Source of the DNA: Clostridia bacterium UC5.1-1D10
GTDB lineage: Bacteria > Bacillota > Clostridia > Lachnospirales > Anaerotignaceae
NCBI GenBank assembly: GCA_001304995.1
Contig: BBZU01000010.1
Span: 1 to 64,000 of the forward strand
Direction: 5' to 3'
Length of the DNA: 64,000 nt
The notes beneath the pieces were generated by a model. The model did no database searches and was not told the origin of the DNA. It saw only the letters and a list, made by a program, of their open reading frames with translations. Positions 44,226-53,033 of the stretch are shown here, one piece after another. Numbering within the stretch: the first letter of the stretch is position 1; every line of letters starts with the position of its first letter. The position numbers and the translations under genes were made by a program.

Positions 44226-46193
44226 TTATTCTTCTGTAGCTGCTTCTTCTGCGGGAGCTTCTTCTACAGGAGCATCTGCCTGTCTCTTGGAAAGGCTGAT
44301 TTTCTTCTGTTCGGGGTTCACTTCCAGAACTTTCACGTTGATAACTTCGCCAACTTTCAGTTCGTCTTCGGGTTTTACAACGTGTTTGTTAGCAATCTGA
44401 GAGATGTGTACCAGACCGTCTACGCCAGGTTCCAGTTCAACGAATGCACCGAAAGGTACCATACGTACAACTTTACCTTCAACGATGGAGCCAACTGCAT
44501 ATTTTTCAGCAGCCAGTTTCCAAGGGTTCTTGTCTGCATCTTTCAGGGACAGGCTGATTTTGCCTTTTTCTTTATCTACGTCCAGAACGAATACTTCTAC
44601 TTCCTGACCTTCTTTCAGAACTTCTTTGGGGTTGGAGATTCTGCCCCAGCTCATTTCGGAGATGTGGATCAGGCCGTCTACGCCGCCCAGATCAACAAAT
44701 GCGCCGAAATCTGTCAGTCTGCTTACTGTACCGTTTACTCTGGAACCAGCCTGGATTGTTTCGAACAGAGCAGCGCGTTTTGCTGCGATTTCCTGTTCTA
44801 CCAGTGCTTTTCTGCCGCCGATGAAACGACGTTTTACTCTGTCAACTTCGATAATGTTGAATTCCAATTCCTGACCATTGAATACGCTCAGGTCTTCGAT
44901 AAATCTATTAGAAACCTGAGAAGAAGGAATGAATACGTTTACGCCGTTAACAACTGCGATCAGACCGCCTTTTACAACGCTTGTTACTGTACCTGTAACA
45001 ACAGCTTTTTCGTTGTAAGCAGCTTCGATTTCTTCGATGCCCTTCTGAGCTTCGATACGTTTTCTGGAAAGCATAACATTGCCGTCGCCATCGTTTACGC
45101 GTACTACGAATACTTCGATTTCATCTCCAGGCTGAACTGTTTTGCTGGGAATCACAGTAGGGTCACTGCTGAATTCGCCTCTTGCGATGATACCATCGGA
45201 TTTGAAGCCCAGGTTAACGGATACTTCTTCGTTTACAACCTGAATAACAGTGCCTTTTACCACGTCACCTGTGTGCAGGGTAACGAGGGATTCTTCTAAC
45301 ATCTGTTCAAATGTCGCTTCCTCACTTCCTCCTAAATTTTGTACTGCATTTTCTAATGCTTCGCTCATAGTAACAACTACCTCCTTAATTATTGCAGGCG
45401 GTGTAGACGCACCTGCAGTTATACCTATTTTATCATCTTTTCCGAAATTATTCAACACCAAATCACAAATTGTTTCAATATGTACGGTATTTCCACAATT
45501 TTTTGCACAAATTTCCACAAGCTTCTGGGTATTGGAACTATTTTTGCCGCCGATGACGATCATTTTATCTACGGTTTTGGACAGCTCTTCCGCTTCTGTC
45601 TGCCGTTTTTCCGTTGCGGAACAGATGGTGTTGTGAATTTCCATATTGACGCCTCTGTCCTGCAAAATTTCCAGAATCTTGTCGAATTTTGCCTGACGGA
45701 ATGTGGTCTGCACCACAACAGCATATCTGTCTTTTTCGGGAATTTCTTTTGTTTTTGCCGCTTCTTCATCCTCCAGAATCACAGCGGTATTTTCGCACCA
45801 GCCATTGATACCAATGACTTCCGGATGTGTGCCATCGCCAACAATGATGATGCCCATGCCATTTGCCAGTTTTTCATGAACAATGTTATGGATTTTTTTC
45901 ACAAAAGGACAAGTGCCATCCAGAATTTTCAGCCCTTTTGCTTCCGCTTCATCATATAAAGCTTTGCCAACTCCATGGGAACGGATCAAGAGGGTACCTT
46001 CTGTCAATCCATCCAGATTTTCTACGATTTCCAATCCTTTAGATGCCAAGTCGTCTGTTACGGTTTTATTATGAATGAGCTGTCCATAGGAATACAGCTT
46101 TGGTTCCACGCCAATGGCTTCATAAGCCATTTCAATGGCGCGTTTTACCCCGAAACAAAAGCCTGCGGATTCTGCCACACGAATATTGCTCAT
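44226..46193 (-). CDS. ispH: Fusion of IspH (HMBPP reductase) and ribosomal protein S1-like domains
   Basis: A 655-residue two-part protein. Residues 1-285 are IspH, the 4Fe-4S enzyme making IPP and DMAPP in the MEP isoprenoid pathway: AGFCFGVKRAIEMAY, ILDGTCPFVKKIHNIV, NTICSATEKRQTEAEEL with the three cluster Cys, VIGGKNSSNTQKL and GASTPPAIIKEV. From about residue 305 follow four S1 RNA-binding repeats (for example GSRVNGTVSRLTDFGAFVDL and GSIVEGKVVRMVPFGAFVEL). This fusion is known in many Clostridia and serves as the S1 protein there. A poly-Glu/Ala tail ends it. Start overlaps the plsC stop. Confidence 0.95.
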   Translation of the reverse strand: MSNIRVAESAGFCFGVKRAIEMAYEAIGVEPKLYSYGQLIHNKTVTDDLASKGLEIVENLDGLTEGTLLIRSHGVGKALYDEAEAKGLKILDGTCPFVKKIHNIVHEKLANGMGIIIVGDGTHPEVIGINGWCENTAVILEDEEAAKTKEIPEKDRYAVVVQTTFRQAKFDKILEILQDRGVNMEIHNTICSATEKRQTEAEELSKTVDKMIVIGGKNSSNTQKLVEICAKNCGNTVHIETICDLVLNNFGKDDKIGITAGASTPPAIIKEVVVTMSEALENAVQNLGGSEEATFEQMLEESLVTLHTGDVVKGTVIQVVNEEVSVNLGFKSDGIIARGEFSSDPTVIPSKTVQPGDEIEVFVVRVNDGDGNVMLSRKRIEAQKGIEEIEAAYNEKAVVTGTVTSVVKGGLIAVVNGVNVFIPSSQVSNRFIEDLSVFNGQELEFNIIEVDRVKRRFIGGRKALVEQEIAAKRAALFETIQAGSRVNGTVSRLTDFGAFVDLGGVDGLIHISEMSWGRISNPKEVLKEGQEVEVFVLDVDKEKGKISLSLKDADKNPWKLAAEKYAVGSIVEGKVVRMVPFGAFVELEPGVDGLVHISQIANKHVVKPEDELKVGEVINVKVLEVNPEQKKISLSKRQADAPVEEAPAEEAATEE

Positions 46194-46777
46194 ACTTCTA
46201 CCCTCATTTCTCTTACTTTTTCCATGACTTTTTCCGTGATTTCTTCCATCATTTCCGTTGTCACTTTCTGACCTTTGTATTCATCCAGATAAATGGGCTT
46301 GCCGTAACGGATATGAACGACAGAACGGAATTTATACTTACTGCTGATACAGATGGGCACAATAGGTGCTTCCCCTTTCAGTGCAAAAAGGGCAACACCC
46401 GCTTTTGCAGCCTTGGCTTCCCCTTCTTTCACACGGGTACCTTCAGCGAAAATCCCAAGTGCTTCGCCGTTTTTCAGCAGTTTGATAGCTGTTTTCAGTG
46501 CTTTCATATCTGTGGTCTGACGGTCAACGGGAAAAGCGCCCAACGCGGACAGCAGTTTTGCAGACCATCTTTTTTCAAACAGTTCTTTTTTGGCAATATA
46601 CCGCACAGGACGTCTCACAAAGCCTGCCATGGTAGTAGGATCCAGATTGCTCATGTGGTTACAGCAAAGAACCACGCCGCCTTCCGCCGGAATATTTTCT
46701 TCCCCCTGAATATCCATACGGAACGCAAATTTATAGTAGATTTTTACCAAACCTCTTGCAAATGTATAAAATGACAT
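46190..46777 (-). CDS. plsC: 1-acyl-sn-glycerol-3-phosphate acyltransferase
   Basis: A 195-residue membrane-associated acyltransferase making phosphatidic acid. Motif I is NHMSNLDP (HxxxxD), motif II KELFEKRW region, motif III FAEGTRVKEGEAK and motif IV APIVPICI. The N-terminal segment can attach to the membrane. It lies 11 bp downstream of cmk and overlaps the ispH/S1 start by 4 bp: a common clostridial order. Confidence 0.93.
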   Translation of the reverse strand: MSFYTFARGLVKIYYKFAFRMDIQGEENIPAEGGVVLCCNHMSNLDPTTMAGFVRRPVRYIAKKELFEKRWSAKLLSALGAFPVDRQTTDMKALKTAIKLLKNGEALGIFAEGTRVKEGEAKAAKAGVALFALKGEAPIVPICISSKYKFRSVVHIRYGKPIYLDEYKGQKVTTEMMEEITEKVMEKVREMRVEV

Positions 46778-46788
46778 ATCTTTTCACC

Positions 46789-47459
46789 TCATTTTGTTTT
46801 TTCGGCAATGAGTGCCAGCAGTTTTTCTGTCACTGCAGGAATATCCAACCCTGTGGTATCCACATTCACCGCATCTTCTGCCCGGCAAAGAGGGCTGTTT
46901 TCCCGATGCATGTCCTGATAATCCCGATGGGCGATTTCTTCCCGGATGATTTCCAAATCAGCGGTTTTCCCTTGGGCTTCCAATTCACCCACACGGCGTT
47001 TTGCCCGTTCCTCCACGCTGGCATCCAGATAAATCTTCACTTCCGCATCTGGCAGAACCTTTGTGCCAATGTCACGGCCATCCATAATCACAGACTGCTC
47101 TTTCGCAAGTCCCTGCTGGATTTCCACCAGTTTTTCACGGACTTTCTGATAAGCTGCCACACTGGAAGCCGCTTTTCCGATTTCTTCTGTACGGATATGG
47201 GAAGTGATGTCCTCCCCATCCAATAGAATACGCTGTCCGCCAGCTTCCGGGAAAATTTTCATATCCAGATCATCCAGAGAAGCCACAACAGCTCCTTCAT
47301 CGGCAGGGTCAATGCCTTTTTTCAGACAAGCCATCCCAACGGTACGGTACATAGCGCCTGTGTCAATATATAAAATCCCCAATGCCTTTGCGATTTCCTT
47401 TGCAACGGTGCTTTTGCCGGAGCCTGCGGGCCCATCCACTGCCACTGCAAATTTTTCAT
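46789..47459 (-). CDS. cmk: Cytidylate kinase, frameshifted at its second codon in this sequence
   Basis: Phosphorylates CMP and dCMP. The protein begins KFAVAVDGPAGSGKSTVAKE (Walker A) and has YIDTGAMYRTVG, VIMDGRDIGTKVLPDAEVKI and the lid EERAKRR. No start codon is in frame near it, but ATG 47459, placed 9 bp after AAGGAGG and 15 bp after the previous stop, becomes the start if one A is added to the A5 run at 47452-47456 (MKKFAVAVDG). The open frame upstream to 47562 overlaps the FAD gene and is not coding. About 224 residues, normal length; the gene is essential in most bacteria. Confidence 0.93.
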
Positions 47460-47473
47460 GTTGTTCTGCCTCC

Positions 47474-48712
47474 TTATACTTCCTCACAAACGCTGTCTCC
47501 AGCTGTATAACCTGTGGAGAAAGCAATCTGCAAATTAAATCCGCCTGTATATGCATCCACATCCAGCACTTCCCCTGCGAAATACAGGTTTTTCACCAGT
47601 TTGCTTTCCATGGTGGAAGGATCAATCTCATCCACACAAATGCCGCCGCTGGTGACAACGGCTTCGTTGTATCCTGTCACACCAATGATGGTCAAAGGCA
47701 GTGCTTTCAGCAAATGCAAAAGCTGTTTTCGTTCTTCCTTGGTGATGCCGTTCACCTTTTTCTCAGGATCAATACCGGAAAGAGAAATAATCACAGGAAT
47801 CAGTTTCTGGGGCAGCAGATCCCCCAATGCATTGCGGAAATCCTTGTTGCTGTATTTCTCAAAATCCCGCAGCAAACGATGATCCAGCTGTTTTTCATCC
47901 AGTGCGGGCTTCAAATCAATATAGAGATGGAATCCTTTTTCCGTATCTGTCAAAATGTGGCGGCTGGCACTCAAAATCACAGGGCCGGACACACCAAAAT
48001 GGGTAAAGAGCATTTCCCCGAAATCCTCATAAACAGTTTTATCCTTTTCATTGCAGATACGAATGGCAATGTTCCGCAGGCTCAAACCCATGAGCTCCTG
48101 ACACCAGCTTTCTGCTGTTTTGAGAGGAACCAGAGAGGGATACAGTTTGGTGACCGTATGCCCTGCGGCTTTTGCCATACGGTAGCCGTCTCCTGTGGAA
48201 CCAGTATTGGGATAAGAAAGTCCCCCTGTTGTTACAATGACAGCGTCAAAAGGCAGCTCTTTCTGGTTTTTCAAGCGAATTCCAGTCACTTTGCCTTCTT
48301 TCATGACTACATGTTCCACCTGACTTTCCAGATGGAGGGCAACTTTATTCTGCCGCATATATTTTTCCAAAGCCTGTACCACATCTAAAGAACGGTCTGT
48401 CACAGGAAATACCCGATTGCCCCGTTCTACTTTTGTTTCCAGTCCCATATCCAGCAAAAGCTGACGCAGTGCCTGATTGTCGAAACGATAAAAGGCGCTG
48501 TACATGAAATAAGGATTGCCGGGGATGTTATCCAGAAAGGCATCCAGATCCCCGTCGTTTGTCACATTACAACGACCTTTGCCTGTAATGAGTATTTTCT
48601 TGCCTAAACGATTATTCTTTTCAAACAAATGGACTTCATGCCCCCGCTGTGCCGCACGACCTGCCGCCAGCATCCCTGCGGCGCCGCCGCCAATGACTGC
48701 GATCTTTGCCAT
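47474..48712 (-). CDS. HI0933/BaiN-type FAD-dependent oxidoreductase
   Basis: A 412-residue flavoprotein. The dinucleotide-binding start AKIAVIGGGAAGMLAAGRAA is followed by LFEKNNRLGKKILITGKGRC (HI0933 family signature), VTTGGLSYPNTGSTGDGYRM and LYFAGEVLDVDAYTGGFNLQ with AFSTG at the end. Functionally undefined in most bacteria; some members reduce bile acid intermediates. ATG 48712 behind GGGGAATGATT is preferred to the ATG two codons earlier. Next to cmk and plsC, a common clostridial arrangement. Confidence 0.9.
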   Translation of the reverse strand: MAKIAVIGGGAAGMLAAGRAAQRGHEVHLFEKNNRLGKKILITGKGRCNVTNDGDLDAFLDNIPGNPYFMYSAFYRFDNQALRQLLLDMGLETKVERGNRVFPVTDRSLDVVQALEKYMRQNKVALHLESQVEHVVMKEGKVTGIRLKNQKELPFDAVIVTTGGLSYPNTGSTGDGYRMAKAAGHTVTKLYPSLVPLKTAESWCQELMGLSLRNIAIRICNEKDKTVYEDFGEMLFTHFGVSGPVILSASRHILTDTEKGFHLYIDLKPALDEKQLDHRLLRDFEKYSNKDFRNALGDLLPQKLIPVIISLSGIDPEKKVNGITKEERKQLLHLLKALPLTIIGVTGYNEAVVTSGGICVDEIDPSTMESKLVKNLYFAGEVLDVDAYTGGFNLQIAFSTGYTAGDSVCEEV

Positions 48713-48714
48713 AA

Positions 48715-49362
48715 TCATTCCCCTTTTTTGAATAAATCTGCCATTTCCAGATGGGCTTTGTCATTAAGTGTCATGAGGATACGTCTGCCATCCTCCATAA
48801 CATCCACTGTGGTGATGGATGTATTTGTCATCCATGTTTTGCGGTAAAAATTCACATCCATGCCCATGATGCCCACCAGCATAACACGGAGCAAACCGCC
48901 ATGGGACACAATGGCAACATGTTTGCCTCTGTTTTCTTCCAGAACCGCTTCAAAACCTTCCACCGCGCGTTTTGTTACATTGGCAAAGGAGCCTTCACCC
49001 GGGAATGGATGGGCAAAGGGATTTTCATAGAAATCCATATATGCCTTCCCATAGGCTTCCTTCAATTCAGGGATGCTCATGCCTTCCCATGCGCCAAAGT
49101 TGATTTCTTTAAAATGTTCATCCACAATGGGAGTGATGCCTGTTTCTCTGCCGATGGTCTGGGCTGTCACCAATGCACGCTTCAGCGGAGAAGCATAAAT
49201 CTTTTCCAAGGGCAGATAACGAAAACGTTTTGCCACCAATTCTGCCTGTGCCAGACCTTCTTCGGACAGTTCAATATCCGTAGAACCCTGATACCGTCCC
49301 TGACGGTTCCACAATGTTTCCCCGTGACGGATCAGATAAAATCTTGTTTTCTGTTCGCTCAT
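48715..49362 (-). CDS. Histidine phosphatase superfamily protein (phosphoglycerate mutase-like)
   Basis: A 215-residue protein with the phospho-His motif FYLIRHGETLWNRQGRYQGS, the Arg/Glu residues in YASPLKRALVTAQTIG and INFGAWEGMSIPELKE and the second catalytic His in AIVSHGGLLRVML. Could act on sugar phosphates or as an alpha-ribazole phosphatase; no cobalamin genes are near. First gene of the operon leading into the FAD protein, cmk, plsC and ispH/S1; its stop overlaps the next ribosome binding site. Confidence 0.88.
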   Translation of the reverse strand: MSEQKTRFYLIRHGETLWNRQGRYQGSTDIELSEEGLAQAELVAKRFRYLPLEKIYASPLKRALVTAQTIGRETGITPIVDEHFKEINFGAWEGMSIPELKEAYGKAYMDFYENPFAHPFPGEGSFANVTKRAVEGFEAVLEENRGKHVAIVSHGGLLRVMLVGIMGMDVNFYRKTWMTNTSITTVDVMEDGRRILMTLNDKAHLEMADLFKKGE

Positions 49363-49552
49363 AATTCAGCCTTCCTTTATGATGTACTCTAAACTTAAAT
49401 TATATGGGAAAATCGCAGGACTTTCAAGCATAAAGCCGAGAATTCCCTTTCTTTCTCAAAAACATGGAATGTCTGACAAATATTTATTTTCTATTCTTAC
49501 ACCTTATGGTAAAATAAAACCAACTATAAACGCTATTTACAGAGGTGATCGG

Positions 49553-49939
49553 ATGAAAAAAATCAATGGAATTTTATGCCTGTTACTTAGTATGGTTCTT
49601 CTGTCTGCTTGCAGTTTCTTTGAAAAAGATGTGCTCCATCTTGGCGTCAATGCCGTAATCACGGAAATCAACACAGAAAACCAGACAATCACCGTAAAGG
49701 ACGCCGATCAAAATGAAGTCCTTGGTGAAAACTGCGTCATTGCCTGTTCCGACATTCCCTTGTTTTACTGCCACTATGACACCCACGAAATCAAAGATAT
49801 TTCCTTGGAGGACTTGCAGGTGGATGACAGCGTCATTTTAGGCATCTACAATTCTGAACTGGAAGCCTACAAAAACAAAACCGGGGACAATATCCTCCAT
49901 ATTGAACAGCTGCAATTAGGCACCCAAAGATTGGGATAA
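49553..49939 (+). CDS. Small lipoprotein of unknown function
   Basis: The start is ATG 49553 behind AGAGGTGATCGG, giving a clear lipoprotein signal MKKINGILCLLLSMVLLSAC with lipobox LLSAC. The mature part (about 107 residues) is a single beta-rich domain (VNAVITEINTENQTITVKDA, VDDSVILGIYNSELEAYK) that resembles small OB-like proteins, without named motif. The open frame reaching back to 49379 has no start signal. It is a lone gene followed by a terminator. Confidence 0.7.
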   Translation: MKKINGILCLLLSMVLLSACSFFEKDVLHLGVNAVITEINTENQTITVKDADQNEVLGENCVIACSDIPLFYCHYDTHEIKDISLEDLQVDDSVILGIYNSELEAYKNKTGDNILHIEQLQLGTQRLG

Positions 49940-49948
49940 AAGAAATTC

Positions 49949-49992
49949 AGACCGCCATTTTTCATTTTTTACGGAAAAACAGCGGTCTCTTT
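49949..49992 (+). terminator. Terminator of the small lipoprotein gene
   Basis: GACCGC (49950-49955) pairs with GCGGTC (49982-49987) with an inner TTTTTC/GAAAAA extension, followed by TCTTTC. Confidence 0.65.
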
Positions 49993-50028
49993 CATTTCCA
50001 GCAAAAACGTCATGACAAAAGCAACTCC

Positions 50029-50140
50029 CCCTTAAGAAAACATAACAAATATAATCTGAACGAAATAAAAAAGCCAAAATCCTTTGTAATCATCAGGATT
50101 TTGGCTTTCTTTGTTTTTCTTATGAAGATGTCCCTAAAGC
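50029..50140. repeat. Intergenic repeat element, copy B (partner at 6802-6910)
   Basis: See copy A. Here the ends pair as ACAT/ATGT and the stem reads GCCAAAAT/ATTTTGGC. It separates convergent genes (small lipoprotein and rluB). Confidence 0.6.
50070..50113. terminator. Bidirectional terminator within repeat copy B
   Basis: AAAGCCAAAATCC (50070-50082) and GGATTTTGGCTTT (50096-50108) form a perfect 13-bp stem with A- and T-tracts; it can end both rluB and plus-strand transcripts. Confidence 0.8.
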
Positions 50141-50157
50141 CATACCGTTTTGACATA

Positions 50158-50881
50158 TTACAGTTTTTTCAGATATTTGATTTCTCTTTCTGTCAGATAG
50201 CGATATTTGCCTTTAGGCAGATCACCCAATGTCAGTTCCCCTGTTGCCACACGTTTCAGCTGTGCAACGGGATGTTTGATGGCTTCACACATTTTTCTGA
50301 CCTGGCGATTTTTGCCTTCGTGGATGATGATTTCCGCTGTGCAGAACCGCATATCTTTTTCTTTTTCCAGAATCTGAATCTTGGCGGGTCTTGTTTTTCT
50401 GCCGTCGATGACAACACCTCTGCGGAATTTCTGCAAAGCCCCTTCATCAGGCACACCATAAAGCTTTGCAATATATGTTTTATCCACATCGTGTTTGGGG
50501 TGTGTCAGCTTATAAGTCAAATCACCGTCGTTTGTCAAAAGCAGCAGACCGGCTGTGTCATAGTCCAGTCGTCCCACAGGGAAAATACGTTCCTTTACGC
50601 CCTGCACCAAGTCCAGCACCGCCGGACGTCCAAACTGTTCTTTCGCTGTTGTCACATAGCCTTCGGGCTTATGGAGCATGATATATACTTTCTTTGTTTC
50701 CTGTGCTTTGACAGGCTTGTTATCAAACAATACTTTATCTTTTGCTGGGTCGATTTTGACACCCAGTTCCCGTACTACCTGTCCGTTTACCTGCACACGG
50801 CCTGCGGCAATGAGTTCTTCTGATTTTCTGCGGGAAGCGATGCCTGCCTCCGCCAAAAAATTTCTGCAATCTTTCTTCCAT
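50158..50881 (-). CDS. rluB: Ribosomal pseudouridine synthase, RluB/RsuA family, frameshifted near its start
   Basis: S4 RNA-binding domain at the N-terminus (AGIASRRKSEELIAAGRVQV) and catalytic domain with the Asp in VGRLDYDTAGLLLLTNDGDL, ending KYRYLTEREIKYLKKL. No start is in frame before AEAGIASRR, but ATG 50881 behind GGAGAAGCC encodes MEERLQKF and joins as KFLAEAGIAS if one base is removed from the run at 50855-50860. About 240 residues. It modifies 23S rRNA (RluB-type) or 16S rRNA (RsuA-type); the sequence favours RluB. It lies downstream of dac, a frequent clostridial neighbour. Confidence 0.9.
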
Positions 50882-50946
50882 GGCTTCTCCTCCGTCCTTT
50901 TCGTCCCATCAGTATACAGGAGAAAGAGCGGAAAGTCAAAGAAAAA

Positions 50947-52113
50947 TCACATTTCCGGCAAAAATTCTGTCCAGTCAAACCAAATAGAAAGCAGTCTGCG
51001 GTACTGCTCTGCCAATGTATATGCTGGTGCCTCTGATTGCGCCGTCAGCGGAATTTCCGCAATGATTTCTCCATCCAGCTCCAAAGCAGCTGTACCAATC
51101 TGTTCCCCCTGTTCTATGGGCGCTTCCAATGTTTCCGGCAATTCTGTCTGCCACCGTAAACGGGAAACCTCATCTTCTGAGAATACACCGCTGTACCCCT
51201 CCCCAAGACCTGCCGTGATTTCCTCCACCGGAGAGCGGGTCACCATGATTTCTCCCATTTTTTCTCCAACCTCTGCAATTTCCTGTTTATCATAAGTGGC
51301 AAAGCCATAATCCATGAGTTTTTTCGTATCTGTCCACTTTGCTTCCTTGCCTGTGTTGCCCCATCCACTGGCTAATACCACACTGACAAGTGTCATATCC
51401 TCCTGTTCCGCCGCCCCTACAAAACAATGCCCTGCTTTATTGGTGTATCCCGTTTTTACCCCAAGAGCACCGGCATACATCTGCAAAAATCTATCTGTAT
51501 TCACTGCCGTATGTACCTTTTTTCCAGAAACATCCGCAAAAGTATGGCTGGGCAGCACAGCAATTTCCCGAAAAACAGGATTTTGCAGAGCATAAGCAGT
51601 AATAATGCCCATATCCAAAGGTGTGGAATGGTGCTGTTCTCTGGTTAAATGACTGTCCAGACCATTGGGCGAACCAAAGACTGTATCCGTTGCCCCAATA
51701 GATGCCGCTTTTGCCGTCATTTCCATACAAAAGGCTTCCACGGAACCGCTGACATGCTCTGCCAACGCCACTGCCGCATCGTTATAGGATTTGAGCATCA
51801 TGGCGCGCAGCAAATCCCCTGCATACCATTGTTCTCCTTCTTTCAATCCCATCTGTACATCCGGCTGTTTTGCGGCGTTTTTGCTGATGGTCACCACTTC
51901 TTTCGGGTCTGCTTTTTCCAATACCAATATGGCAGTCATGATCTTTGTGGTGCTTGCCATTTCCATAGGACTTTCCGCATTCTTTCCCCATAACAGCCGT
52001 CCTGTTTCTCCGTCAATAAGCGCTGCTCCCTGTGCTGCCACATTTGGCTCTGCCGCCAGAACTGTGTGCCCACACAATAGCAACGCCACACAAAAACTTA
52101 AAAATTTTTTCAT
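50947..52113 (-). CDS. D-alanyl-D-alanine carboxypeptidase (class A low-molecular-weight PBP)
   Basis: A 388-residue exported enzyme; ATG 52113 behind GGGGGAGGGG opens a signal peptide (MKKFLSFCVALLLCGHTVLA). Catalytic motifs: SxxK in MASTTKIMTAIL, SxN in KSYNDAAVALAEH and KTG in GALGVKTGYTNKAG. After the catalytic domain a PBP5_C-like beta domain follows. It trims peptidoglycan stem peptides outside the membrane. A second paralogue is encoded at 55743-56918. A C-terminal amphipathic segment (LSIWFDWTEFL) may attach it to the membrane. Confidence 0.93.
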   Translation of the reverse strand: MKKFLSFCVALLLCGHTVLAAEPNVAAQGAALIDGETGRLLWGKNAESPMEMASTTKIMTAILVLEKADPKEVVTISKNAAKQPDVQMGLKEGEQWYAGDLLRAMMLKSYNDAAVALAEHVSGSVEAFCMEMTAKAASIGATDTVFGSPNGLDSHLTREQHHSTPLDMGIITAYALQNPVFREIAVLPSHTFADVSGKKVHTAVNTDRFLQMYAGALGVKTGYTNKAGHCFVGAAEQEDMTLVSVVLASGWGNTGKEAKWTDTKKLMDYGFATYDKQEIAEVGEKMGEIMVTRSPVEEITAGLGEGYSGVFSEDEVSRLRWQTELPETLEAPIEQGEQIGTAALELDGEIIAEIPLTAQSEAPAYTLAEQYRRLLSIWFDWTEFLPEM

Positions 52114-52164
52114 GTGTACCCCTCCCCCATCATTGTATGCTTTTTGGGAAAAGGGTATCCATAG

Positions 52165-52198
52165 AAAAAGGAACCTTGCAAAAATCAGGCTCCTTTTT
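52165..52198. terminator. Terminator downstream of the small membrane protein
   Basis: AAAAAGGA and TCCTTTTT with inner CCT/AGG pairs form a stem-loop followed by a T-tract. Confidence 0.65.
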
Positions 52199-52207
52199 GT
52201 TTTTCGT

Positions 52208-52345
52208 TTACTGTTTTTCATTTTTACACATGCCATAAATCACAATGATTGCCCCAAAAATGCCAATAAAATCTGTGTACAACGCCCCATCAAGCATACA
52301 GCGAATCAAAAAAGTAACCAGCAATAGTGTCATTCCAAACAACAT
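52208..52345 (-). CDS. Possible small membrane protein
   Basis: A 45-residue frame, starting ATG 52345 (MLFGMTLLLVTFLIRCMLDG) and ending GMCKNEKQ, with two hydrophobic segments. A better ribosome binding site (GGGGGA) belongs to an ATG 18 bases upstream in the same frame, but a TGA lies between (MKSIK-stop); an indel there would give a 51-residue protein. A terminator follows immediately, which supports real transcription. Confidence 0.35.
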   Translation of the reverse strand: MLFGMTLLLVTFLIRCMLDGALYTDFIGIFGAIIVIYGMCKNEKQ

Positions 52346-52432
52346 TCATTTGATACTTTTCATCTTTTCATCCCCCATTTCCTTTATCTTTTTGCCCTTA
52401 TTCATAGCTTATCAGACAAATTTTTCTTTCAC

Positions 52433-52462
52433 AATAAAAAAACCGACAGATTGCTCTGTCGG
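52433..52462 (-). terminator. Terminator of the scpA-scpB unit
   Basis: Minus-strand CCGACAGA / TCTGTCGG, 4-nt loop, then a run of T, 13 bp past the scpB stop. Confidence 0.9.
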
Positions 52463-52475
52463 TACACTTCCTTTT

Positions 52476-53033
52476 TTAATTTTCTGATAATTCTTCTGTT
52501 TCTTCCTGTTCTGCCAGCCCTGTGTCATCTTCCAGCGGCGGCAGTTCTGATACAGACTTAAAGCCAAAATACCGCAGGAAATCCTCGGTAGTACCAAAGA
52601 GGATGGGTTTCCCTGGTGCATCCAGTCTGCCTACTTCACAAACCAGCTTCTTCTCCACCAACTTGCTGACTGCATGTTCCGCACTAACGCCGCGAATCTC
52701 CTCAATCTGCCCTTTGGTGATGGGCTGTTTATAAGCAATGATAGCCAGCGTTTCCAGCAAAGACTGGGTCAAACCCTGCCGCTGTGGGCTTTTATACATG
52801 CTTCGGATATAGGTGAAGCATTCCGCCGCCGTACACATCTGGTAAGCGCTATTGATCTCCACAATGCGGATGCCTCGCTGTTCCGCTTCATATTTGTCCG
52901 CCAAAGACTTTACGATGGCTCTGGCAGTGGCTTTATCCATTTCAATTGTCTGGGCAATAGCTGTCAGCGGCACTGCTTCTCCTGAAATAAACAGGAGGGA
53001 TTCCACCACAGCTTCTAACTGCGCCAATCTCAT
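52476..53033 (-). CDS. scpB: ScpB, segregation and condensation protein B
   Basis: A 185-residue winged-helix kleisin partner of SMC: LEAVVESLLFISGEAVPLTA, ALADKYEAEQRGIRIVEI-like block, LLETLAIIAYKQPITKGQIE and LGRLDAPGKPILFGTTEDFL region (VGRLDAPGKPIL). The acidic tail is common. Start overlaps the scpA stop by 4 bp. With ScpA and SMC it compacts and segregates the chromosome. Confidence 0.95.
   Translation of the reverse strand: MRLAQLEAVVESLLFISGEAVPLTAIAQTIEMDKATARAIVKSLADKYEAEQRGIRIVEINSAYQMCTAAECFTYIRSMYKSPQRQGLTQSLLETLAIIAYKQPITKGQIEEIRGVSAEHAVSKLVEKKLVCEVGRLDAPGKPILFGTTEDFLRYFGFKSVSELPPLEDDTGLAEQEETEELSEN

Noticed and set aside
47460-47562. N-terminal extension of cmk to 47562
   Set aside because: It overlaps the end of the FAD gene in another frame and does not resemble cytidylate kinase; a repaired start at 47459 with a good ribosome binding site is better.
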